Of a DNA stretch of 64,000 bases, positions 50,901 through 61,630 are shown piece after piece. Source of the stretch: Physcomitrium patens (Eukaryota; Streptophyta; Bryopsida; Funariales; Funariaceae); NCBI RefSeq assembly GCF_000002425.4, contig NC_037275.1, positions 10,836,533 through 10,900,532 of the forward strand, read 5' to 3'. Within the stretch, counting starts at the first letter, position 1. The number at the start of each line of letters is the position of its first letter. The notes beneath the pieces are model-generated. The model saw only the letters and a program-made list of their open reading frames with translations. It was not told where the DNA came from and made no database searches. Position numbers and translations under genes: made by a program.

Positions 50901-51126
50901 GCTCTGGGTAAATAGCGGGGACGCGCTTCACAATTCGTGGGTCATATAGGGGCAAATCATCGCTCCCAGTGCGCAAATTGGTATCGAATTTCTTCGTGTA
51001 CGGCTTGAAGGGCCCTTCCAATGTGGTCGGAATCCGTTTCGCCTCATCAGCAGCTCCGACAAAGCTCGCGAACAAAAGCACCAAAAACGAGGGCAACACC
51101 AATGCCCACCCCCTCGAGCACTCCAT
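47945..51126 (-). CDS. Purple acid phosphatase, complete, seven exons
   Basis: Secreted dinuclear-metal phosphomonoesterase that releases phosphate from organic phosphates; the nearest plant relatives (PAP13/15/23 group) include phytases. Exons: 50847-51126, 50194-50385, 49595-49931, 49251-49468, 48841-49031, 48359-48640, 47945-48118. All six introns are GT-AG and all joints keep frame, giving 557 residues. Signal peptide about 1-25 (VLPSFLVLLFASFVGA). The N-terminal fibronectin-like domain contains MWVSWVSG. The catalytic domain has all five metal motifs: GDLG (D203), GDMSY (D230, Y233), GNHE (N287), THAPWY (H369) and GHVH (H406, H408). Several N-glycosylation sequons (for example NYTS, NSTS, NFTN) fit a secreted or vacuolar protein. 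A frame upstream of 51126 exists, but it has no ATG. Length and motifs look fully functional. Confidence 0.95.
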
Positions 51127-52070
51127 TACTACCAACAATCTCCACCCTCTCTCTTTCCAAACCACATAAGCTCCCTTCGCTGCCTCCCTACCCACAGCCC
51201 CTGTTCAGCCGACCAACACTCGGCAGCATCAAGCTCCGTCACAACTGACACAACATCCCCCCTCTCTCCAACAATCATCGCTCATTTCATACCACAATTC
51301 TCCAAAATGAGCAAGCAGAGGAACCTCTTCTATCCACATCCACCACTCTGACAAGGCAGCACGTTCGAAGCCACACTGCTCGTCATATCACACCCAGACC
51401 CTCCCACAAGAAAGCTTTTGCACGCCCAGCACTTCGAAATTTGTCGCACACCAACAAGAGCACTGAAAAGTCTCAATAGAATCCAGACCAAGACAAACCT
51501 TGCTTGTACCAAAGAGGCCCATGCGAAGCAAAGCTTAAAGCGTCACGATGCGGAGACAAACCCGAGCCACCTTCAAGCAAACCAACACTCCAAACCTTTG
51601 ATAATACCTTACAGAATTCATTTAGAAAAGAAATCACAGAATCCACGAGATTCTTACCCTATGGTTACACCACTGCTTTCGAAATTAGAAAATGTCGCGA
51701 TTCTCGATGTCGGTGCCGATGCAGCTTCGGCACACACACACACACACACACACTGACAGAGTAGAATCCACTGCCTGGTTTCATGCTCTACTACCATGAC
51801 CCATCTCCGGAATCTCAAGCTTCAGGGCAAGCACACACATTGTTCACGCCCCAACTGACAATTTCAGCAAAGGGGCTCGAAACGAGATCCACCTTCGCAT
51901 TGAGCGCCGCGGATTCGCCAACGTGTACCAGCAGACTTCACGTATCCGCTAGGAACGATTCCTCGTCGACGTTTTGCGTTCGTTCGATGAACAGATTCTT
52001 CGGCGAACTACTCTGGCCCTTCGTTTCATCACTTGACAGTTGCAGTTTGGTTTCTGTAAGGATAAAGTGA
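51127..52070 (-). promoter_or_regulatory. Upstream region of the phosphatase gene
   Basis: GC-richer DNA running to about 52070, where AT-rich DNA begins abruptly. It should contain the 5' UTR and promoter. The minus strand near 51130-51280 is purine-rich in places. No clear TATA box or GNATATNC (phosphate-starvation) site was seen. Frames on the plus strand here (for example 51418-51756 and 51783-52070) are unlike any known protein and are not called. Confidence 0.4.
51731..51753. repeat. (CA)n microsatellite
   Basis: A perfect CA run of about 23 bases in the phosphatase upstream region, about 605 bases from its ATG. It is one of only two CA runs in the window (the other at about 44033-44052); all other dinucleotide runs are TA or GA. 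Confidence 0.9.
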
Positions 52071-52582
52071 ATTTTAAATTAAATTAAAAAGTAAACAAAT
52101 ACATATAGAATCATAGATTGAAGCTTGTGTTAAATGTTTCTGACATAGTGGTTTCAATTTTGAATGCCTTTCTAGACACAAGTAATAATTCTTGAAATTT
52201 CTTCATGTAATGGTACTTGTAAAGGTGATTATGAAAGTATTAATCATTTGGTCCACACCATGTTTTAAGTTTTGATAGTTGTGCATTATTTTTATAGATA
52301 TTAATTTTTATATGATGGTTTCAACTATTTTTACTATGAAATTTTTATATGATGGTTTCAACTATTTCATAGTATACAACAGTCAATTAGTTTCTTCATT
52401 GTTTATTTATTTTCATATACTAAAGCAATTCTTTACTTCATCAAGCTTTTAAATGCCACTTTGGCTTAAAAAAAAGTATTTGGTTACATTGTTAAAATGA
52501 TTCATTGGAGAGATCTCTCTGGTGTGGAGCTCACTTGTACATCTCTTATAGATTCTAAGGTAGTAGTCTTGAATCCATATAG

Positions 52583-52645
<63 letters not shown>

Positions 52646-53100
52646 TTTATTTATTTATTTTTGAGGGACTATTTTATCTAGACCTATAGTTCTAAAGGTG
52701 GACTATCTCTTTGACATTGACTTATGTCCAGCATATATTTGCTGCCCTAGGGCATTGGATCATACTATGAGGTACCTTGAGATCCATTGAGAACTTGGGT
52801 TTGAAAAGATCTTGCTATTGTAGGAAACATGATGTTAACAAGGTGTGTTTTCCTATACAAATCCTTTGACGCTTGGAATTTCAATAGAGTATTTTTTAAA
52901 GTATAATACCTTGAATTTGTTTCATGTGGTAGTGTGGTGTCTTAAGACTCTTCTTCTATTCTTGCATCATTTGTTTCAAGATTTCTTTTGTGAATGCACA
53001 AGTGTATAGATTGTATAGCTCTTTTTGAATGTTAGCCATTGGTCTCACTACAATGAAGATACTTGAAGGCCATATCAATGTTTGCAATGTAGAACTATTA
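52071..53100. other. AT-rich gene-free DNA
   Basis: No gene recognised. A 28-base phrase at 52303-52330 is repeated exactly at 52340-52367. A compound TA-GA microsatellite lies at 52583-52641 and is followed by a short TTTA run. Confidence 0.55.
52583..52641. repeat. Compound (TA)n(GA)n microsatellite
   Basis: A TA run to about 52609 passes into a GA run with one interruption, then TTTA repeats. The arrangement matches that at 35060-35111. Confidence 0.9.
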
Positions 53101-56100
53101 TGGACATACATTTTTATTTCAATATTTACATATATGATTAAATAGAAGTAGGTAATAGTAGGTTTATTTTATAATATTTTTTAAAAAAACTTTCTAATAA
53201 CTTCTTAGACATTGCTTTGACTTTACATGTGTTTGTAGTTGATTGGTAAATTAAAAACTTGGTTAATAAGTTAATCACGTGTTGGTAGCTTACGGAATAA
53301 GCTAACTAGGTGGGATACATAGAAAAAACTTGTCTTGCAAATTAACATACATATCTTACAAAGTCAATACATTTTGAAGGTCCTATAGGACATTGCTACA
53401 TAATTCTTTGTTAAGAATATATATGGGGCAAGAGTGAAGCCTTCTTCATTTTTGTCAATGTCTTTCTAGTCTTTAGTCTTGTTTCAAGACTTATAAGTTG
53501 ATCTTCAAGAAAGAGCTCAACCACAATTTAGACCAATTTGTAGCATATCACAAAATAAGTTGGCTGCACTTAAAGACTACATTAATGAGAATTTGGCTAA
53601 AAATTTCATATGTCATTCAAAATCTCCAACTAGGGCTCCTATCTTATTTGTAAAGAAAAAAGACGGATCTTTATAAATGTGTGTAGACTCTCAAGGATTC
53701 AACAAGATCACCATCAAGAATAGGCATCCTCTACCTTTGATTTCAGGACTTTTTGATCAACTCAATTAAGCAAAGATCTATACAAAAATAAATCTATGAG
53801 GAGTATATAATTTGGTATACATTAAAAAATGAGATATATAGAAAACTACATTTTGGACCAGATATGAGTATTTTGAATATAATATCATACTTTTTGGATT
53901 CATAGATATATCAGCTATTTTTTAACATCTAATGAATGATGTCTTTTATAAGTTTCTTGATGATTTTATTGTTTATTATTTAGACAACATCTTAATCTAT
54001 TCTAAGAACATAGAAGAGTATGAAGTTCATGTTTGTTGCGTATTATAAAAACTTAGAGGTGGAGGATTATATGCCAAATTAAAAAAATATATATTCCATA
54101 TTATTCAAGTTGACTTCTAAAGATACATCATTTTTTACAAAAGGCTAATAAAGGATTTGAAAAAGGTCCAAACTATCATGGATTTGAAGATTTTATGAAT
54201 AATAAAAGATGTGCAATGTTTTTTGAACTTTGTCATTTACTATCAGATCTTCATCAAGATTTTTTCTCAAGTTGCAACTATACTTATACATTTGACTAGT
54301 AAAGATAAATTTGAGTAGAATAAAGAAGCCAAAGCATTGTTTGATGTTTTAAAAAAAGAATTTATTTTTATATCAATTTTATATTAGATTAACTTTTCCA
54401 AGACATTTTTTATAGAAACAAATGGATCAGACTTTGCTTTATATATAATATTGTCATAAATGGAAGTAGATAAAAAAAACTCCATCTAATAGCTTTCCAT
54501 TTCAAAAAAAAAATCAATAGCCAAGATTAATCATGAAATCCACAACAAAGAACTTCTTGTAATTATAGATTTATTTTAAGAATAGTGTCATTATCTAGAG
54601 GGCACCTTGAGTCTAATTACTATATATACAGATAACAAGAACCTTGAGTATTTTATGTTGGTACGTATTTTGAATCGTTACCAAGCTTATTGGAGCATGT
54701 CTTTATCAAGATTTGATTTCAAGATCACTTATCAATATGGAAAATAACAAGATTTATCAGATATCCTTTCTAGATATTCTTATCTTACACCAAAAGAAGA
54801 AGATGCATCTTTTGATCAACAAAGAATGATTTTTTTGAAGCTAGAATATTTTCACCTTTAAGTAATAAAATCAACATTAATTGTTGATTCAACCTTTATT
54901 AAGCAAATTTAATCAAGTATGTCCTTTGATCCTTTTGACTATGATATTAAGAATAATTCTTCTAAATTTCATGATATTTCAAGTTTGAGTTCAAGAACAA
55001 GCTATTCTATTTCAAAGGAATATTATACAATCTAAAAGGTGGTACATGATTACTTATTCTTTAAATTCATTATGACTTTTTAACAGCTAGATATTTTAGA
55101 TACAACAAGACTTTGAACCTAACATCAAGAGATTTTTGATGTCTTCAAATATAAAAGGCACATAAAGACTTTGTACAATCATATGATATTTGTTTAAGCT
55201 TTAAAAATCCTCGCCATCAATCTTATGAACTTCTTCAGCCATAATCTATTTTAAAACAATTATTGTCTTTTGTTTCTATGGATTTTATTATGGATCTTTC
55301 AATCTCAGATTTATATGATTCTATATTTGTAATAGTTGATTATTTTATCAAGATGGCACATTTTGTAATAGGTCTAAAATCTATCATAGGTAAAGAAATG
55401 ACTAAGCTTTTTTTTGGCAATATCTATTGCTATCATGGATTGTCCAAGGATATTATATCAGATAGGAAGACTCAATTTATATTAAGATTTTAAAGAAATT
55501 TTTTTCAAGATTTTAAAAATAGATATAAAGTTCTCTTCAACTTTTCATCTTCAAATTGATGGGCAAATAGAACAAATGAATCAAGTTTTTGAGCACTATT
55601 TAAGGTATACTATCAATTTTCATCAAGATGATTGGAATTTTTTTTTGCCATGGCAAATTTTATGTATAATAATTCAATATATTTTTCTACTCAAGAAATA
55701 TCTTTTTTACTAATTATGATTATCATCCATGACTTCATATTTTTGACTTTTCAAAAGTTGATAAGCTTGTAGCAAAAGATGTGGCAAATCATTAATTTGA
55801 GTTACATCTTTTATTTATAGGTAAAATTTACATCCATTGTGGATCAACTTCTTTCTCATTCATCCTTATTTCATCCAATTGAATCATATATTTCACTTAA
55901 CTTAGCTGCCACTCCAAACCCTAGCCGCCACTTAACCTAGTTGCTACTATAAATCCTAGCTATCACCTTGATAATTTTCTTATTACCTTTTGCTACCCTT
56001 TAACCAGTAGCAACTTATATTAGGTAATATCTTTTATTTGTTCAACATTTATTTTATCACTCTGACTTTGCTATTGATTAAAGATTTTTAATCCTAATGC

Positions 56101-58715
56101 TTTTGTGAATTTTTAATGTCTATCCTTCACCAATGTATTTGTAAGCAAATTAGCAAGCATATCTTCTATTGCACAATACTTCGTATCAATCACTCCCATT
56201 TCAATCTTTTTTCATATGAAGTAATGTTGAATTTTAATGTGCTTTGTCCTTGAATGATGCTTTGGATTCTTTGCAAAAGCAAGGCATCCTTGATTGTCAC
56301 ACTTCATTGGAGTTGCTTCTAATTATACAAGTCTAATATCTTCTAAATCTTGTCTTAGCCATATTGCCTCTATTGTACCATGACTTCCTGCCATGTACTC
56401 TATCTCCATTGTTGACCTTGAAATTATTGGTTGTCTCTTATAATTCCATAAAATTGCTCCTACTCTAATAAAGAATACATATCCTATTTTTGACCTTCTA
56501 TCATTTGCATCTCTAGTACAATCCGCATCACAATAACTATGCAATGCAATATTATCACCTCCAAGGTACAATTTGAAGTTCAAAGTGACTTTTAAGTTCC
56601 TCATGATCCTTCTAATGGTTGCCTATTGGATTGGTCTAGCCTTTGATATGTGTTGGCTCACAACACTCACCACATATATAAGATCTATCTGTATACCAAC
56701 TATTGCATACATAAATGACCCTACTGCTACTTTGTATGGAATACCTTTCATTTCATCTTCAACTTCAACAAACTACTCATTCATGAACTTTATCAACTTC
56801 ATATTGGCCTCCAATGGTGTTCTAATAGGCTTGCACTCCTCCATGTTGAATCGATTCAACACTTCTTTAATATACTTCTTTTGACTCAATGTAATGATCT
56901 TTTTAGCTCGATCTCTTACAAACTCCATTCTTAGGGAATAGTAGAGCTCTTCCAAATCACTCATTTTAAATTCTTTTGCTAGCTTTGCTTTCAAAAAATC
57001 CATCTTTTTGAAGATATTGGTCAAGATTATTAAATCATCAACATAGAGAATAACAATAAGCAAAAAGACTTTTCATTACATCACATACATGGAATTATTA
57101 GCATCGCTCTCACAAATCCTTCATTCACAAAGAATGTGTCGATGCATTGGTACCATGTCCTTGGTAATTTCTTGAATCCATACAAAGATTTCTTCAACTT
57201 ACCAACAAGGTGTTGCTTGCCTTATTCAACAAATCCTTGAAGTTGATCCATGTAGATATCTTCTTCCAACTCTCCATTCAAGAAAGCCATCTTCACATCT
57301 ATTTGATGCATCTCCAATTCTATTGTTGCTCCAATTGCCACAATGATTCTAATGGTGGTGAATTTGGCCATACAAGTAAATATCTCATTAAAATCAATAT
57401 CAATAACTTGTGAGTAGCTTTTGGCAACAAATCTTGTCTTATACCTCACAATATTACAAATTACATCTCTCTTTGTTCTAAACACCTACTTACAACCAAT
57501 TGAAGTTCAATTTGGTAGAATTAAAGGTAGAAAAAGTCTTAGATTCAAGGTGGTGTCAACATAAGTTAGAATATCTTATTTATTAGTATGAATACAATAT
57601 TAGCAAATGCACATGAGAGCTAGCAAAATATCTTACAAATGTAGTAGAAAAGGTCAAAGCTTTTCATCAACATCCATCAAAACCAAGATGAAGGATAAAA
57701 AATCTTTGCTATAAAAGAAAAATAATTTAAGAAAGATTGTATTCTACCTTCTACTCTTATTTGTAGTTTCTATATAATTGTGGCATTAAAGAAATGAAGA
57801 ATCAATAGCTAACAGATTCAACTCAAGAGCCATCATTTGCTAATTTACTAGATAAGACATTGCAATTATCACAGCCTTTAAGACAACAAAATAGAAATAA
57901 AGAACTTCAATAATGACATATTCTCCTTCAAATAGATGGTAAGATAAAACATGTTTGATATTACGACGTGGGAAGAGACTTTCAATGTTTTGTAATTTTA
58001 TTAGAGGTAGGAATGACTCTCAATGGTATTACAAATATTTTGTTTGAAGGAAGTTATGAAGATTTCAACAATGATCAAATAACAAGGTGGTCTTTTGATC
58101 CTAAAATAAGATATTACCAATGGCTGAGAGGACCTATTAACTACCTTTGAAGGGAACAAAAATCAGAGTATATTGCAAATATAATTTGCTGCATCTTAGA
58201 CTTCCTCAATATATAATCACTACTATTCAGGCAACTCGTTTTTAGAAGGGAGGTAATGTCACAGATATATATCTATTGTAACTATTACTTAGATAATATG
58301 AATAGATAGAAGTATGTAAAAATAGATTAATTTTATAATATCTTCTAAATAAGCTTTGTAGAAGCTTGTTAGATGCTATTTTGACTTTATATGAATTTTT
58401 AGTTGATTAATAGGTTAGAAACTTAGTCAATAAGCTAATCACATGCTATATATATTGATTGCTTATAGAACAAGCTAACTATGTGGTGCCCATGTAGAAA
58501 ACTTGCCTTACAAATTAAGATATGTGTCATGCAAAGTCAATACATTTTTGGAAGTACTATAGAATGTTGCAATATAGATCTTAGGTAGATAATATATATA
58601 GAGGGAAGAATAAAGCCTTCTTTACTCTTATCAACTCCTTTCTTGTTTTTATTCTAGTTTTAGAGAGTCTCTAGTTTTCTTATCTTTTGACAATAGCTAT
58701 TTTAGTTTTTTTTTA

Positions 58716-58771
<56 letters not shown>

Positions 58772-58850
58772 CTTTATTTTTATTTCTTTGAGAGAGTCTC
58801 ACTTGTTTATTTGCTTTCATCAAATTCTTGTCTTTGACAAGTTATCTCTT
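53101..58850 (+). mobile_element. Gypsy (chromodomain type) retrotransposon, broken, host of nested Copia
   Basis: Plus-strand Gypsy fossil, the fullest copy of the family also seen at 10590 and 13815. 5' LTR about 53101-53520; reverse transcriptase about 53570-54120 (APILFVKKKDGS is recognisable); RNase H about 54370-54790; integrase about 55250-55640 (MDFIMDLSISDLYDSIFVIV); a Copia insertion at about 55850-57505; chromodomain-like tail about 57505-57720; a purine-rich tract at 58245-58256; 3' LTR from 58257 (TGTCACAGATA) to about 58850, with a TA run at 58719-58769. The region between the 5' LTR and reverse transcriptase is missing. It is broken in many places. Confidence 0.85.
55850..57505 (-). 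mobile_element. Nested Ty1/Copia fragment, broken
   Basis: Minus-strand Copia sequence lying inside the Gypsy element, whose own sequence resumes at about 57505. Parts: reverse transcriptase about 56770-57485 (MFRTKRDVI, YVDDLIIL), RNase H about 56280-56600 (DANDRRSKIGYVFFIRVG), and probable 3' LTR sequence left of 56047 (sense start TGTTGAAC). The proteins are close to those of the Copia element at 491-5493, so it is the same or a sister family. The 5' half is absent. Confidence 0.85.
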
Positions 58851-61100
58851 ACTACTACCTATATAACTCAAATTGCTTTTCATAGTTCAAAGCCTTGAAA
58901 TTTGATGTGAGAAATTGAGAAGAGTCATCCTACATCCATGACTTAGTCTTTATTCTAGCAAAGTTGAAGTTATTTTATCTAATATATCACTAAGATCTTC
59001 TACATTTTAAGACCCAGTACTAAAGCCTTTGAAATGTATTTAACTAATAATACTTGCAATTGACCTAAAAGGTTGAAGATTTTAAAACCGCCTTTTATAA
59101 TTGATATGATAGTTATATCTTAAGCTACTCTAGCATATGCTTTTTTATCTAAAATATTTGCCTATATAAAGTTACATACTAGAGCTGAAATCTAGTGTGG
59201 TATTCTTTTATAGATGTCATTGTAAGAAGCTAAGTACCAAATATTTCTTATTATTATTTGATTGAGTAATAGAAAGAGGTGGCATCTTATCCATCATGCT
59301 AGCTTGTTTGGAATTTGTTATAACTTTTCATCATCTTTTCTATACTATAGAAGCTAGTCGCTAAAGATAAAATCCAACAATTAGATTGTTGTACCTTCTT
59401 AAAGCTTTATTAGGCCTTTGTCTTCTCTTCATTACCATTGTTTAAGTAAACTAGTGATTCATAACACCTTACAATTGTTTTAATTGATCAAAGCATCTAA
59501 GGCTCTATAGAATGTTTTTAATATCTTAAATATATTTTACAAATTTTTGGAAGTGTCCTTCAGATAAAAAGCAATATTATCTATAAAATATTGATTACAA
59601 AAGACTAATCTATTTGGCATCTATAATCTTTCTATCCCATATTGTATGTCATTTATCATGTATATTAATACATTTGATACAAATAGATAGAAGTATGGTA
59701 CCAAAGATATATCTGCCTTATTAATCTCTCTATGTCAAATTTCTTATTCTTATGCCCATTGACTAATATTGTTGATCATACTTCTTCATATAGAATAGCT
59801 ATCCATTTAATCTATTTTGATAAGAAACCTAATTTTTTTATTATTTATTGTAGGAAGATCCAATTGACTCTATCATATGTTTTTTCAAAGTCAAGAAAGA
59901 AGATTATTAAATCATGGTTATTTTCTTAAGCTCTATGTGTTGATTCATAAATTAATAGAATGTTATCTATGATATATTTATATTTCACAAATCTTATTTA
60001 GATTGGTTGTCTATATATTCATAAAAGTGATTGAGGGCAATTGATTGAAATTTTAGTTATTAGCCTAAATATAGTCAAGAAAACTATGATGATATGATAG
60101 TTCTTGATATTGCTCATGGAACCTCCTTTAAATATCAAGCTGAATAAACCTTATTACAAATTATGATAGAAGGAGCTAGCCTTGAAAGAAGAGTTAAAAC
60201 ATTTAATAAGGTTGTTTCTTGCCATGCTTGAATAAAGCTTGCTTGAATCTCAAGGTCATATACCAACATCTTTTTGAAGTGTGGTTGTTTTTTATTTTAT
60301 TTTATTTTATTAGCCCATATTAGACCAATATGAAGATTATTCCATGTTTTGAAAGATATAACAAATGTAGCCATATATTGTGAGTACCTCCAAAGTGATA
60401 TAGATCTAAATTCACATAAAAGCACTCAATTCTTGATTATAATGGCATGGAATTTTGTTGCCTCTATATCAAATTTTTCTTATCTATGTATCAAAATGAA
60501 TCAATGACAGATGTATCAATGATCCTTAATCTAACAACAAAATTTGTCTATGCTAATTATTTTTATCTTTTCATATTCTTAAATTTAGAGCCTTTACTTT
60601 TATCTTTGAGGAATTTTGTCATGTTGAAATTCCTTACTAGTATCTAAAGTATGAAATGAAAAAGATGTATAAAATTGTATTCTATAGTTGAGTTCTTTGT
60701 CCTGTTGTATTTAGAACATATACATTGATTATTCTTGTGTGTTAGTTATTTAAGTCTAAAATAATGTACTAGATTCTTGATTCTATAATTACTCTAAACT
60801 ACAGGAAAAAAAAATAGTTGCATCGTTAAAAAATCATCTTCTATTTGTTATTTACATTGTATTGTTTCAAAAACTAAATCCTCTTTTGAATGGAAATTTT
60901 TTGGTTCTATGTAAATATTTTCTTTATCATAGTAATGTTCTTAAAAAAGTATAATCTCAAGTTGTGGCTCTATTTTTTTTTAAAAGTTCTTAATCTTAGT
61001 TCTTTTTTTTGTTCCTTGAATATCATGTCCAAGAGATTGTACATTCATTGAGGCCAACATAATGTTGTGTATGGTCATTTTGGTTGGATACATGATGTAG
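58851..61100 (-). mobile_element. L1-type LINE relic
   Basis: A minus-strand non-LTR retrotransposon remnant. Near 60990-61080 the translation resembles the start of an APE-type endonuclease (ASMNVQSLGHDIQG). Near 59870-59927 it reads LIIFFLDFEKTYDRVNW, the L1 reverse-transcriptase motif normally written DFEKAYDRV. At about 59530-59690 it reads VPYFYLFVSNVLIYMINDIQYGIERL and later NQYFIDNIAFYLK, matching the block ending in FADDT of the family; there the key FADD has become FIDN, so the active site is lost. Several stops and frame changes lie between these blocks. Neither a poly-A tail nor target duplications were found. Confidence 0.75.
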
Positions 61101-61344
61101 TATTAAGAATTTTATTCACTTCTTCTTTTTGACTATTTGTTTTATAGCTTGATGCATGTCTTATTTGTAAAGATGGTGGTTTTGTTTTCTTCTATTCATG
61201 TTTCTATAGAAAAAGATTTGAGCCAAATTATCTTGAATCTAAAAGTTTTTATATAGATTTATCTACTTAGACTAAAAGAAGATGAATTATCTTTGAAAAT
61301 TCTATGGAAATAAAGTTATAAAAAAATATGGCTAATAGAATCCA

Positions 61345-61630
61345 AATATAATGGAATATAGATAAGATATTTATATTATTAACAGATAGAAATAGATAAT
61401 TGGAGTCATATTTGAGAAGTTTTTAGAAGTTTTTAGAATTAGAACTAAATTTGTGGTCTATTTGGGATCCACTATAGAATATTTTAGAAAAGACTTAAGA
61501 TGGTTATTTAAGTAAGGCCTACTATTAAGAACTTTCTAGAAAGTTCCAAGATAGTTGAAAAAAGTATAAATAGGACAAGCAAGGGCGATTAAAGAAATCA
61601 ATTAGGTATGGCTTTGAACCCTTTCAGTAA
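61345..61630 (+). repeat. Partial LTR of right-edge Gypsy family
   Basis: Aligns with the first half of the LTRs at 61630-62182 and 38961-39429 and ends where the next LTR begins, as if the later element inserted into an older LTR of its own family, or as a local duplication. Confidence 0.65.

Noticed and set aside
51127-51195. Longer N-terminus for the phosphatase
   Set aside because: The frame stays open upstream but has no ATG (the leading codon is GTG). The ATG at 51126 begins a good signal peptide.
51418-52070. Plus-strand frames upstream of the phosphatase (51418-51756, 51504-51764, 51783-52070)
   Set aside because: Low-complexity or unrecognisable products. One runs through the CA microsatellite and one lacks an ATG context.
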